A program made the position numbers and the translations under genes. A stretch of DNA of 64,000 nt from JAAZGD01 sp964383845 (GTDB taxonomy: Bacteria > Bacillota > Clostridia > Peptostreptococcales > Anaerovoracaceae): assembly GCA_964383845.1 (NCBI GenBank), contig CAYLIF010000001.1, positions 62,001 through 126,000 on the forward strand. Direction: 5' to 3'. Positions 27,510 to 37,248 of the stretch are shown one piece after another (the stretch's first letter is position 1; each line of letters begins with the position of its first letter). Under the pieces are notes generated by a model. That model worked only from the letters and a program-made list of their open reading frames with translations. It had not been told where the DNA came from and made no database searches.

Positions 27510-28094
27510 ATGAAAAAAGTACTAGCTATAATGGGAGGGCCAAGACGAGGTAAAAATACCGAGAGAATGTTAGATGGATTTTTAGAAGGGTTAAAAGATA
27601 CTGAAGAAAAAATCGCTATAAAAAAAATATATTTAAGGGATATGGATATCAATCATTGTATAGGTTGTGGCTACTGTGAAAAGATAGGTAAATGTTTTAT
27701 GACTGATGATATGGAGATCTTATATAATGAATTTGACGAAACAGACGGGGTGATAATTGCTAGCCCTATGTTTTTTAACTGCGTATCAAGTTACACCAAA
27801 ACCATGATAGATAGATGCCAAATATTTTGGTCTAGAAAATATGTGCTGAAGAAGTCTAGTATAGATAGAGATAAAAAAAGATTTGGATATTTTATTTCTG
27901 TATCAGGAGCGCCAGAAGAGAACACGGATTTTACTTGTGCTAAATCTGTAATTGAAGTTTTCTTTAGAGCGATTAATACTGAATATCGAGGGGATTTGTT
28001 TGCAGCAAATACAGATAACAGCAAAACATGGGAAAGAGAAGAACTAATGAAGGAAGCTTATGAAGCAGGCAAGAATTTTTTTGAGGGATTTTAA
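27510..28094 (+). CDS. NAD(P)H-dependent FMN reductase / flavodoxin-family protein
   Basis: The 194-residue protein has the flavodoxin-like FMN phosphate loop (MGGPRRGKNTERML, about residues 9-22), the clostridial two-cysteine segment CIGCGYCEKIGKC (about 52-64) and ASPMFFNCVSSYTKTMIDR, typical of the iron-sulfur flavoprotein/NADPH-dependent FMN reductase superfamily. The cysteines could hold a cluster, as in iron-sulfur flavoproteins, but spacing (CX2CX2CX5C) is only suggestive. It is preceded by GGTGGGGG and followed 53 bases later by the ABC protein; the link between them is unclear. Confidence 0.8.
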   Translation: MKKVLAIMGGPRRGKNTERMLDGFLEGLKDTEEKIAIKKIYLRDMDINHCIGCGYCEKIGKCFMTDDMEILYNEFDETDGVIIASPMFFNCVSSYTKTMIDRCQIFWSRKYVLKKSSIDRDKKRFGYFISVSGAPEENTDFTCAKSVIEVFFRAINTEYRGDLFAANTDNSKTWEREELMKEAYEAGKNFFEGF

Positions 28095-28147
28095 GAAATT
28101 CTCTAAAAATTACAGTATAAGCTGTTTTTTTACTAAAGGTATTATAA

Positions 28148-31100
28148 ATGTTAGAGCTAAAAAATGTAACAAAATCATATAGAACAAGAAACTTTGTTCA
28201 AAACGCATTGAATGAAGTTTCTATTTCTTTTAGGGACAATGAGTTTGTCTCTATTTTAGGTGCCTCTGGTTCAGGTAAGACCACAATGCTAAATATCATC
28301 GGTGGTCTTGATCATTATGATGAAGGTGAATTAATCATCGAAGGTGTATCCACCGAGGATTATAAATCTTCGGACTGGGATACTTATAGGAATCGCCGTG
28401 TGGGTTTTATCTTTCAAAGTTATAATCTTATTCCCCACCAATCTACTTTAGCGAACGTTGAATTGGCCCTTACATTAAGTGGAGTATCGGCAAAAGAACG
28501 TAAAAAACGTGGGATTGAAGCTTTAGACGCAGTTGGTCTCATAGACCATATTCATAAGCTCCCTACTCAATTGTCCAGTGGCCAAATGCAACGAGTTGCC
28601 ATTGCCCGTGCACTTATTAATGATCCTGAAATTGTACTGGCTGATGAGCCAACAGGAGCTTTAGATAGCGAGACATCAATTCAAGTAATGGGGTTACTTA
28701 AAGAAACAGCAAAAGACCGATTAGTTATTATGGTTACTCATAATCCTGAGCTTGCTGAAAAGTATACCAATCGAATTATTCAACTTAAAGATGGGATGGT
28801 TATTGGTGATACCAATCCTCATAAAACTGAAGCCGAAGAAACTTTAATAGCTAAAAAGACATCCACGAAGACCAAAATGTCATTTTTAACGGCGGTTTCT
28901 CTTTCAGTTAGTAATTTAATGACCAAGAAAGGGAGGTCTTTTGTTACATCTTTAGCGGGATCAATTGGTATTATTGGTATTGCATTAATTCTTGCATTAG
29001 CAAGTGGAATCAATCTATATATAGCGAATACCGAGAAAGAAACAATGAGCGCCTTTCCTTTGAGCATTGATTCTTCAGGAATTGACATCACTAGTTTTAT
29101 CGGTGGGGAGGGAAATATGCCCACAGCCATAGAAAGAGAAGAAGGCAAAGAAGGTGAAGTCCCCATAATTAACACATTTAGCTCTCTTTTCGCATTTCAA
29201 AATAAAAATGATTTAAGAAGTTTCAAAGGTTATTTAGAGGATAACAGAAATGAAATCGATCCTTATGTTAGGAATATACAATATAAATACGGTATTACTC
29301 CACAAATTTATTTGAAGGATGAAAAAGCAGATGTTAGACAGGTGAATCCAGATACGATTTCTGCTCAATATGGATTTAGCCCTATGGGTGGCCTAGATAT
29401 GATCTCTGGAGCTGGTGATTTTGGAAGGAAAAGTTTTAGCGAATTACCTGGTGATGTTTCACTATTTGAAGATCAATACGACGTGGTAGCAGGGAAATGG
29501 CCTACAGAAATCAACGAGATAGTGGTTGTCTTATTGGACAGCGGATCATTAACAGATACAACTATGTACACCCTAGGTCTTAGAGACCGTGAAGGTTTAA
29601 AAAACATGTTCGAAAATTTCGTAAATCAAGAAAATATAGAAATTGATGATGGAAATGTTAACAAAATTAATTTTGATGAAATCTTGGGAGTCAATTTCAA
29701 GCTTGTTAACCCTGCTGAAAAATATACTTATAATGAATCTTACAAACTTTGGATAGATAAATCAGAAGATATAAAATATATGGATAAGGTTATTGAGGGT
29801 GGTATGGACTTAGATGTTGTAGGAGTTGTAAAAGCCAACACAGATACTAATAATCCAATGTTATCATCAGGAATATATTATTCTTCTGGGCTTACAAGGC
29901 ATCTAATCACTGAGGCTTTTTCCTATGAAATCGTTCAAGACCAGCTTGAAAACCAAGAAGTTAATGTATTTACGGGTAAAAGATTTGACGATGAAGGGGA
30001 ATTTAGTCCTGATGAATTCTTCGATCTAGAAGATTTTATTACTATTGATCAAGGGCTTCTTCAAAATTCCTTTAACTTTGATTTGTCTGCATTAGATATC
30101 GATTTTTCGGATCTTGAAATAAACGTTGGCCCTGAAGATTTTCCCGATCTGGATTTAGCGGCCCTAGGGGAAATAATTTCCTCACAGATCAACGTACCAG
30201 TGGAAGAGATTCAAAACATTTTACTTTCAGTACTGGAAAATTTCACAGCTACACAAAATCCGCAGGAGGTTACTTCTCTTGAAGAATGGGCTGTGAACTT
30301 TAATGAATATATTGCTAGTGAAGAAGTGGGAAACAATTTGATTCGAGATTTTGAAGCAATAGGTGAAGAGGGCCAAATTTCTGAAAAATTAACTGAGATT
30401 GTCCAAAACTATTTTAGTGACTATATAGAGCTGGCCTTTGACCAATTGATGACAACTCTTCAATCAGATTTTGCAAGACAAATTGAAGGGCTAGGCCCAA
30501 GTATCCTAAAAGCCCTGAACATCAATACAAAAAACTTAACACAAGCATTTCAGCTTAATATAGATGAAGACGAGCTGTTTAATCTTATTAGTAGTCTAGG
30601 AGGAGGAGAGCAAATAAGCCAAAAATCCAACTTAGAGCTCTTAGGCTACAGAAACCTTGATGATCCAAGCCAGATAAATCTTTACCCCAAAGATTTTAAA
30701 ACAAAAGAGAGTGTTGTTGGGTTCATTGAGGACTATAATATTAAAATGAAAAATAGCGGTCAGGAAGAAAAGGTGGTGACTTATACAGATTTTATAGCCG
30801 CAATTTTGTCATCTGTCACCACAATCATTAATACCATATCTTATGCTCTGGTTGCTTTTGTTGGGATATCCCTTGTGGTATCCTCAATTATGATTGGTGT
30901 CATTACATATGTATCGGTGCTGGAGAGGATTAAAGAAATAGGTATTCTAAGAGCTATTGGTGCAAGTAAAAAAGATATTCGCAGAGTTTTTAACGCTGAG
31001 ACTTTAATCATTGGCTTTGTCGCTGGGACATTTGGGGTGCTGGCAACCTTTATAATCAGTAAGATAGCTAATATTGTTGTTTATAATAAGTTTGGTATTC

Positions 31101-31237
31101 CAAATATTGCCTATTTGGAATTTAAGGCGGTAGTTGTCTTAATTTTAATCAGTATGTTTTTAGCCTTTATTTCAGGCTTAATTCCATCATCATCTGCAGC
31201 TAACAAAGATCCAGTTGAAGCATTAAGAAGTGAATAA
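28148..31237 (+). CDS. MacB-like ABC transporter, fused ATPase and permease with large extracellular domain
   Basis: The 1029-residue protein fuses an N-terminal ABC ATPase (about 1-230: Walker A GASGSGKT, signature LSSGQMQR, Walker B IVLADEPTGALD) to an FtsX/MacB-type permease: one membrane helix near residues 272-295, a very large extracellular region (about 300-880) and three C-terminal helices (about 905-935, 960-990, 1000-1022; VSVLERIKEIGILRAIGASKKDIRRVF is the FtsX coupling motif). The family uses ATP to drive conformational changes for export of peptides or lipids, or antibiotic release. The extracellular part is acidic and unusually long; the cargo is unknown. It is likely homodimeric. 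Confidence 0.9.
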   Translation: MLELKNVTKSYRTRNFVQNALNEVSISFRDNEFVSILGASGSGKTTMLNIIGGLDHYDEGELIIEGVSTEDYKSSDWDTYRNRRVGFIFQSYNLIPHQSTLANVELALTLSGVSAKERKKRGIEALDAVGLIDHIHKLPTQLSSGQMQRVAIARALINDPEIVLADEPTGALDSETSIQVMGLLKETAKDRLVIMVTHNPELAEKYTNRIIQLKDGMVIGDTNPHKTEAEETLIAKKTSTKTKMSFLTAVSLSVSNLMTKKGRSFVTSLAGSIGIIGIALILALASGINLYIANTEKETMSAFPLSIDSSGIDITSFIGGEGNMPTAIEREEGKEGEVPIINTFSSLFAFQNKNDLRSFKGYLEDNRNEIDPYVRNIQYKYGITPQIYLKDEKADVRQVNPDTISAQYGFSPMGGLDMISGAGDFGRKSFSELPGDVSLFEDQYDVVAGKWPTEINEIVVVLLDSGSLTDTTMYTLGLRDREGLKNMFENFVNQENIEIDDGNVNKINFDEILGVNFKLVNPAEKYTYNESYKLWIDKSEDIKYMDKVIEGGMDLDVVGVVKANTDTNNPMLSSGIYYSSGLTRHLITEAFSYEIVQDQLENQEVNVFTGKRFDDEGEFSPDEFFDLEDFITIDQGLLQNSFNFDLSALDIDFSDLEINVGPEDFPDLDLAALGEIISSQINVPVEEIQNILLSVLENFTATQNPQEVTSLEEWAVNFNEYIASEEVGNNLIRDFEAIGEEGQISEKLTEIVQNYFSDYIELAFDQLMTTLQSDFARQIEGLGPSILKALNINTKNLTQAFQLNIDEDELFNLISSLGGGEQISQKSNLELLGYRNLDDPSQINLYPKDFKTKESVVGFIEDYNIKMKNSGQEEKVVTYTDFIAAILSSVTTIINTISYALVAFVGISLVVSSIMIGVITYVSVLERIKEIGILRAIGASKKDIRRVFNAETLIIGFVAGTFGVLATFIISKIANIVVYNKFGIPNIAYLEFKAVVVLILISMFLAFISGLIPSSSAANKDPVEALRSE

Positions 31238-31238
31238 T

Positions 31239-31289
31239 CTTTAGCATTCAATCAAGAAGATATAATAATTGTATTGCTAAGGGTTTTTT
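31239..31289 (+). terminator. Intrinsic terminator after the ABC transporter gene
   Basis: CTTTAGCA (31239-31246) pairs with TGCTAAGG (31275-31282), with extra CAAT/ATTG pairing inside the loop, and is followed by six T. Confidence 0.7.
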
Positions 31290-31409
31290 GATAAAATATC
31301 ACTCTGATGTGTCACTTATGGTAGAATTATGAGAACATATCAAATGGCGGAAAACTTATAGCTTGTAAATAAGACGAGAAGAATAAAAGTAGTGAAGGGA
31401 AAGACAACT

Positions 31410-32252
31410 ATGACACAAGAAAAGACACTTAAACCCAAAGAGATTTTGGAGTGCACCATTGATTCTGCGGTGGTTAAAGCCGAAGGAGGGTTCACCAAAT
31501 TATTGATATTAGGAATTCTTGCTGGTGGGTTTATTGCTTTGGCTGCGGAAGGTTCAAATATGGCGGCATTCAATTTGTTTGCTAATCCTGAAACTTATGG
31601 CTTGGGAAAAGTACTTGCAGGTTCTATATTTGGTACTGGGCTGATGTTAGTTGTTCTTGCAGGAGGAGAATTATTTACTGGAAATACCATGATGCTTGCA
31701 GCCCTGTGTGATAGGCGAATAACCGCATATAAGATGCTTAGAAATTGGGTTATAGTGTACGTAGGGAATTTGATAGGATCACTTTTAGTTGCCTGGATGA
31801 TGGCGCATTCCGGTTTATTTAACAGTGGAGGCGAAATGTTGGGAGCTGTTACTGTGAATATTGCTGCCTACAAAGTACAATTGAGTTTTTCTCAAGGATT
31901 CATATTAGGAATTTTATGCAATTGGCTGGTTTGCTTAGCAGTTTGGATGGCTGCTGGGGCCGCGTCAATGGTTGGGAAGATATTTGCAATCTTTTTCCCT
32001 ATCTGGCTATTTATTACTTCAGGGTTTGAACATAGTGTAGCTAATATGTATTACATCCCAGCCGGTATCTTTGCCAATCAATTAAATCCTCATTACGCCC
32101 AATTGTTAGGATTATCAGAGGATTCTTTGAGTTTTTTAACTTGGCAGGGATTCTTTGTTAACAACTTAATTCCTGTAACTTTGGGCAATATTATTGGTGG
32201 TGGAGTTCTCGTTGCTATGGCATATTGGTATGCTTATAAAAAGAAGGGTTAA
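31410..32252 (+). CDS. Formate/nitrite transporter family channel
   Basis: FNT proteins form pentameric channels for formate, nitrite or hydrosulfide. The 280-residue protein has six membrane helices and family signatures: GGFIALAAEG near the first helix, AGGELFTGNTMML (the Omega-loop region), NWLVCLAVWMAAGA and FPIWLFITSGFEHSVANMYYIPAG. ATG 31410 is preferred because GAAGGGAAAG lies at a proper distance, while an in-frame GTG at 31392 would have none. With PPDK and hydrogenase maturation nearby in the genome, formate is the likeliest ligand, but nitrite or HS- cannot be excluded by sequence. Confidence 0.9.
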   Translation: MTQEKTLKPKEILECTIDSAVVKAEGGFTKLLILGILAGGFIALAAEGSNMAAFNLFANPETYGLGKVLAGSIFGTGLMLVVLAGGELFTGNTMMLAALCDRRITAYKMLRNWVIVYVGNLIGSLLVAWMMAHSGLFNSGGEMLGAVTVNIAAYKVQLSFSQGFILGILCNWLVCLAVWMAAGAASMVGKIFAIFFPIWLFITSGFEHSVANMYYIPAGIFANQLNPHYAQLLGLSEDSLSFLTWQGFFVNNLIPVTLGNIIGGGVLVAMAYWYAYKKKG

Positions 32253-32258
32253 CACACT

Positions 32259-34016
32259 TTAGATAATTCTGTTTACATCAGGCAATTCTAACATTATTGT
32301 CATGCCAGGTTCTACGGATATATCAAGTTTTGGATCTATATCCGTCTTTATATAAGAAAACTTTGTCTTACCCCCGGATATTCTATAGATATGATCCTTC
32401 AAATAAGGAATTATCTCGCTACAGTCTTTTAATTCTTCCAAAACGTAAGCCAGGGTATGTTCTTTGGAATAGGTTCTACTTATAACTGGCACATTACTAT
32501 TTAACTCCTTAAGGTATAAATGGGCGTGTATAGGCCTATCCTCTGATTTTTGGTACATGATTAGGAAAAGTGTTTGTAGATTTTTTATTAGTAAATATTG
32601 ATCACGGATTTCCACAATATTTCCCTTACACTCAGAAAGCAGCTGATATAAACTGTAATAGGGTGTTGGAATTCCGCTACTAGTAAAAAGGGCAGCTTCA
32701 TCGCCGAAAAATGATAGGCATGTTTCGGAATCGTCTATACAATTAATCAGGGCATCTGCAACATTGAGAGGGGTAAATTTCCGAGATTTTGGAGTTTTGT
32801 CTATTACATGGACAGGGATGTTCAGTGCAGAAAGATCTCCTAAAAGTTGATGTTTTTCAGACATAGATTCCAATGAAGATTCAGTGATATATATGGAAGC
32901 AGGAAATAATTCTTGCAGTTGTTTTTTGTAGTATCCAGCGTGTAAGATACTCTCTGGAGAGTCTAAAAGCAGATTAAGTGGGAACTTATCTCTGATTGCT
33001 TGTCCCCGTGGATAGTTGCCTTTCAAAGGGATAAAGACGTGTTGAGAAGCGTGCCGCTTTACCTCCTTTCTATAGTCAATGTGGCTTATGTTTAAGTACG
33101 ACTGTAATAGATCTGTGGCTTCTTCTAAACAAATCTCACTATGAAACTCACGCTCTTCGGGGCGTTTTTGTTTTTTATATTCAGCTGGGGTTACCTTATG
33201 CAATTCTTCAAAACATTTATTGAAATAGGAAGACGAGGAGAATCCACATAGCTCTCTGATCTCGGTTAATGTAAATTTGTCGTCCACTAAAAACTTTTCA
33301 GCGTATTCAATACGAGCATAATTTAAAAAGTTTTGAAAACTCAGACCTGAGGTGTCCTTGATTAGGTGTGAAATGTAATAAGGGCTTAGATGTTCTAATT
33401 TTGCAAGGTCATCTAAAGTTATTTTCTTATCGTAATTTTCATATATATGTCTTATTATTCGATAGAGGCGGTCTAAATTTACGGAATCTATTTTTTCGTG
33501 ATTGGCATAGAAAAAATTATCCTCTATTAAAAAACCTTGGAATTGATTTACCATAATAAAAATCAACTCATGCAATTCCGCTTCTAAAAGTTCAAGATTA
33601 TCTTTATCTTTTAAACGTATCATCATAATTTTTGCCAAGTTGTGCTTCAAAAAAGACAGCTTGTTTTGTAATACTTGTTGATGTGCACTAGAATCCCCTA
33701 CCACCTCTTCGCATGCAAAAATCATATAATCGACATTAGGATAAAGGTCTGTAAAATACTCAAGGTCAATATGCATGGTTAACATAAGTACATCAGGAGA
33801 AGATTCATAAATATAATGAAGATCTATAGTATCTGCAATCAATAAATCTCCTGGTTTCAAATGGTAATCTTGATGGTGGATTTTATAACTCACACTTCCT
33901 TTTAAAACAAGAACAATCTCTATTTCCTTGTGGTAATGGGGATATTCTTTTTTTATGTTTGTAAAAGAAATTGAAAAAGGAAGATTATTATAATAGCTTA
34001 TATGTTCTGGTAACAT
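32259..34016 (-). CDS. AraC-type transcriptional regulator with cupin sensor and long C-terminal domain
   Basis: The 585-residue protein has an N-terminal cupin-like sensor domain (about 10-95; PHYHKEIEIVLVLKGSV), a helical linker, an AraC/XylS DNA-binding domain in the middle (about 183-285; ITLDDLAKLEHLSPYYISHLIKDTSG and CGFSSSSYFNKCFEELHKVTPAEYKK) and about 295 further residues without a recognised motif. Canonical AraC proteins end at the HTH, so the C-terminal extension is an unusual second sensor candidate; it loosely resembles a glycosidase- or TIM-barrel-type region seen in some clostridial relatives. It is divergent from the saccharopine-dehydrogenase-like operon and probably controls it through the repeats at 34079-34134. 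Confidence 0.85.
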   Translation of the reverse strand: MLPEHISYYNNLPFSISFTNIKKEYPHYHKEIEIVLVLKGSVSYKIHHQDYHLKPGDLLIADTIDLHYIYESSPDVLMLTMHIDLEYFTDLYPNVDYMIFACEEVVGDSSAHQQVLQNKLSFLKHNLAKIMMIRLKDKDNLELLEAELHELIFIMVNQFQGFLIEDNFFYANHEKIDSVNLDRLYRIIRHIYENYDKKITLDDLAKLEHLSPYYISHLIKDTSGLSFQNFLNYARIEYAEKFLVDDKFTLTEIRELCGFSSSSYFNKCFEELHKVTPAEYKKQKRPEEREFHSEICLEEATDLLQSYLNISHIDYRKEVKRHASQHVFIPLKGNYPRGQAIRDKFPLNLLLDSPESILHAGYYKKQLQELFPASIYITESSLESMSEKHQLLGDLSALNIPVHVIDKTPKSRKFTPLNVADALINCIDDSETCLSFFGDEAALFTSSGIPTPYYSLYQLLSECKGNIVEIRDQYLLIKNLQTLFLIMYQKSEDRPIHAHLYLKELNSNVPVISRTYSKEHTLAYVLEELKDCSEIIPYLKDHIYRISGGKTKFSYIKTDIDPKLDISVEPGMTIMLELPDVNRII

Positions 34017-34078
34017 TTATTCCTCCCTAGATATTCCGAATATAGCAGTTTTTTAGCATAATAGTTCCATAATTGTGG

Positions 34079-34134
34079 AATCTTGCTAAAATAGTCGCAA
34101 GATTTTGTGATTCACCCAAAGAATCTGCAAGATT
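34079..34134. promoter_or_regulatory. Three GCAAGATT boxes between the AraC regulator and its divergent operon
   Basis: AATCTTGC (34079-34086) and GCAAGATT (34097-34104) form an 8-base inverted repeat, and a third copy GCAAGATT lies at 34127-34134, exactly 30 bases (about three helical turns) from the second. The third also sits in GAATCTGCAAGATTC. This arrangement on one DNA face is the usual look of AraC-family half sites (inference). Confidence 0.55.
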
Positions 34135-34256
34135 CTTAAATGGCTTATCATTTATAACAACAAACTTATTGTATCTCACATGATTAAAAATTACAATTAA
34201 TGAAATGTTAGAAAATTAGAATTATTGCTTAAAAAAATACCAGAAGAGGTGAAGGC

Positions 34257-35477
34257 GTGAAGATTCTTATTCTAGGTGTGGGAGCCCAGGGATCAACAGT
34301 TGCTAAGCGTATGGATGAAGAAGAAAAAGTGTCTCAAGTAATCTGTGCTGATTATGACCCAAAAGCTGTTAAGGATTTAGTCAAAGGGCTCAAGAAGGGC
34401 AAAGGCTTGCAGGTAGACGCAAATGATGTTGAAAGCATAAAAAGAGCTGCAGAAGGGGTAGATTTAATTGTTAATGGGCTTCCTCTTCAATTTGGCAAAA
34501 ACGTACTGGAGGCAGCCTTGGCAGTAAAATGTAATTATCAAGATTTTGCGGCAACAGAGGCAATTCATGAAGATTGGGTAGAAGGCATTAAAATTATGTA
34601 TGATGCGTATTCAAAACGCTTTAAAGAGATTGGAAAAACAGCCATTATAGGTACAGGATCTGCTCCAGGGTTGATTTGTGTAGCTGCTAGGCATACTATG
34701 CGTTACTTAGATACCTGCGACACAATATATACAATTGTATATGAGGGAGTTGAGGCAAAAAGATTCCTTCCATTTTGGTGGTCCCCTGTAACAGCCTTAA
34801 GCGATATGGCAGGATTACCAAGCGCCTATGTAAATGGTGAACTAATCAAAGTTGAGCCTTTTAGCGGACCTATTTTCAGGAAGTACGACTATCTTGATAA
34901 AGAAATTAAACTTGTTGAACATGATCATGACGAACCTGTACATATGGGATTAAATGCCGATGAATTTTTCAAAGGAGCTAAAAACATTTATTTTAAATAT
35001 GCTGGTGCAGGAGTAAGTTTCGCAGAACCTCTTTACAGACTGGGTCTGCTTTCAAAAAAACCCCGTATTTTTGAAGGCAATGAAATTAACACATTTAATT
35101 TAGTCTTAGAGAATATACCTCCAGCACCAAAATACAAAGAGGAAATAGCTGAGATAATAGAAGAAGGGTTAATTACTGATACCGGAGCCATGGTGGTAGA
35201 AGCTTATGGGACAAAAGATGGAAAATCTATTCGAGTAGAAACTCATGTGTTTGCACCAGGCTTAGTGGAATCTTTTGAGCGAGCGGGCATTACCAGTGAG
35301 ATGTATCTGACGGGTCAAGGTGGTGCCCTGTTTACCAAGATGTTTGTAGAAGACAAATATACACAAACGGGACTTATCTCTTCAGATATGCTTACCTTTG
35401 AACAGGTGGATTATTACCGAGATTGTGCGGCGAAACTAGATATTACTATGGAAACAAAAGTCATTGATTTAGATTAA
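34257..35477 (+). CDS. Saccharopine dehydrogenase-like oxidoreductase, paralogue 1
   Basis: The 406-residue protein has an N-terminal Rossmann domain (VGAQGSTVAKRM, about 7-18, with VICADYDPKAV ending the second strand) and a saccharopine dehydrogenase-like C-terminal domain (GSAPGLICVAARHTM; FLPFWWSPVTALSDM). The family includes saccharopine and carboxynorspermidine dehydrogenases, but many members have no proven reaction. It begins at GTG 34257 after GAGGTGAAGG and is preceded by candidate AraC-type operator repeats. An APC permease gene follows 67 bases later, and a close paralogue lies after that, so catabolism or turnover of an imported amino acid is a reasonable inference; the substrate is unknown. 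Confidence 0.85.
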   Translation: MKILILGVGAQGSTVAKRMDEEEKVSQVICADYDPKAVKDLVKGLKKGKGLQVDANDVESIKRAAEGVDLIVNGLPLQFGKNVLEAALAVKCNYQDFAATEAIHEDWVEGIKIMYDAYSKRFKEIGKTAIIGTGSAPGLICVAARHTMRYLDTCDTIYTIVYEGVEAKRFLPFWWSPVTALSDMAGLPSAYVNGELIKVEPFSGPIFRKYDYLDKEIKLVEHDHDEPVHMGLNADEFFKGAKNIYFKYAGAGVSFAEPLYRLGLLSKKPRIFEGNEINTFNLVLENIPPAPKYKEEIAEIIEEGLITDTGAMVVEAYGTKDGKSIRVETHVFAPGLVESFERAGITSEMYLTGQGGALFTKMFVEDKYTQTGLISSDMLTFEQVDYYRDCAAKLDITMETKVIDLD

Positions 35478-35544
35478 ATAATTAGTTATAAATAATCAGT
35501 TATATCAAGCACTAAAGTGTTGAGTAAGTAGAAGGAGGATACAA

Positions 35545-37197
35545 ATGGAAGAAGTTAGAACCCATGGTGTCGCGGGACTAAAAAAGTATGATATGAAAAT
35601 AAGTAGCATTGTTTTCATGATATATTGCTTAGTTGCTGCAGGGGCTTTTGGTATTGAAGAAATGATTCCGTCATCAGGACCGGGAATGACCATCATTATG
35701 TTAATGGTTTTCCCTCTTATTTGGGCCTTCCCTATCAGTAACCTTGTTGCTGAATGTGGCTCTGTTCTACCCTCTGAGGGAGGGGTTTACGTATGGGTAA
35801 AGGAAGCCTTTGGCGAGTTTTGGGGATTCCAAGCTGGTTGGTGGGGAACAGTTTCCACCTATATTACTAATGGGGTGTATGTTGCTCTAGTAGCAGGTTA
35901 TGTGAGTCAATTTATACCTATGACAGCAACTTCAAGTTTTGCATTGAAAATGGGTATGATACTTATTTTTACAGTTATTAATCTATTGGGAATACGTGAA
36001 GTTGGTAAAGTAAGCTCTATATTATCTGTATTAATACTTTTAGCATTTGGCTTGGTTGCTATTGTGGGCATACTAAACTGGAACCAAAACCCAATGATTC
36101 CAATTGTCCCATCCGATATGGGGGTATTAGAGTCTATTGGTGGTGGTATTGGTATCTGCATTTGGATGTACTGTGGTTATGAGTGTATATCTAATATGGC
36201 AGGAGAAGTAAAGGATCCCCAAGTTATTCCAAAAGGTCTACTTGTCGCTATGCCCCTAATTGCTGCCACCTATATTCTTCCAACAATCGGAGGTCTTGCA
36301 AGCATCGGACAGTGGGAAAGCTGGTCAACAGAAGGCGGTTTTGGTGAAACAGTAGGCTATGCCTCAGTACTTTCAGATAATCTTGGACAAGCCTGGGGAT
36401 ATGTATTCTTAGTAATAGCAATAGTATCTCAGTGTGCAATATTTAATACTTATTTGGCTTCAGGGTCTAGAGGCTTCTTCGTTCTAGCAGACGATCGCCT
36501 TTTCCCACCCTTCATGGTTAAGGTAAGCAAGAGTCGAGGAGTTCCTCATGTAGGAATTTTGTCCCTAGCAGTAGTCACCATGTTCCTTTCACAGTTTGAT
36601 TTTAAATCCTTGGTATTAGCTGAAGTAGTGTTTATGTTGGCTTTGTATATCATCTTACCTTTAGCAGTTATCAAACTCAGAAAAAAATATCCTATAGAAG
36701 AACGAAAAAAACAAGGGCTGTATGTTATGGGTGGAGGAAAGCTAGGTTTACTATTCTTTGCAGGAGCACCCTTACTTATTTCAGTATTTGCTCTTTTGAT
36801 TAATGGAACAGACTACTTCCTCATAGGATTATTAGGAATAAGTACTGGACCAGTATTCTACTATATTTTCAAAAGGCTTTATGGTGGCCTTGCAAAAGTA
36901 GACCCTGAAAATCATCCATTAAACCCTAAGACAAAAATGGGCGTGGGAGACATTATGAGATTTGGTTGGTACGGTCTATTTACAGGAGCTTTTGCCTTCG
37001 TTGGTCATTTCTTCCTTATGTGGTATGAAGGAGAATGGGGAGCAGAATATTATATCGAGGAATGGGAAACAGGATTCTTATCCAACTTCTCAGGAATGAT
37101 AGATGCTCTTAAGATTGGTGGAATCATACTAATAATAGTGAGTTTAGTAGTCTTATACATAGGACGAAAAAAAGATCCGGCTCCAAGTTCTTGGTAA
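35545..37197 (+). CDS. APC-family amino acid permease
   Basis: The 550-residue protein has twelve or more membrane helices and the APC signature near the first helix (FMIYCLVAAGAFGIEEMIPSSGPGMT), followed by SEGGVYVWVKEAFGEFWGFQAGWW, a conserved motif in amino acid permeases. It is longer than typical members at the C-terminus, where two extra helices surround a conserved FVGHFFLMWYEGEWGAEYY segment. AGAAGGAGG precedes ATG 35545. It is placed between two saccharopine-dehydrogenase-like paralogues on the same strand, suggesting that it imports the substrate for both. The transported amino acid cannot be told. Confidence 0.88.
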   Translation: MEEVRTHGVAGLKKYDMKISSIVFMIYCLVAAGAFGIEEMIPSSGPGMTIIMLMVFPLIWAFPISNLVAECGSVLPSEGGVYVWVKEAFGEFWGFQAGWWGTVSTYITNGVYVALVAGYVSQFIPMTATSSFALKMGMILIFTVINLLGIREVGKVSSILSVLILLAFGLVAIVGILNWNQNPMIPIVPSDMGVLESIGGGIGICIWMYCGYECISNMAGEVKDPQVIPKGLLVAMPLIAATYILPTIGGLASIGQWESWSTEGGFGETVGYASVLSDNLGQAWGYVFLVIAIVSQCAIFNTYLASGSRGFFVLADDRLFPPFMVKVSKSRGVPHVGILSLAVVTMFLSQFDFKSLVLAEVVFMLALYIILPLAVIKLRKKYPIEERKKQGLYVMGGGKLGLLFFAGAPLLISVFALLINGTDYFLIGLLGISTGPVFYYIFKRLYGGLAKVDPENHPLNPKTKMGVGDIMRFGWYGLFTGAFAFVGHFFLMWYEGEWGAEYYIEEWETGFLSNFSGMIDALKIGGIILIIVSLVVLYIGRKKDPAPSSW

Positions 37198-37248
37198 GAA
37201 TTTAGCTATAAATAAAACATTGACTTGAAAGGAGACTAAATAAACATC

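Noticed and set aside
33368..33556. Short plus-strand frames inside the AraC-type regulator
   Set aside because: They are antisense to a gene with clear domains and have no support of their own.
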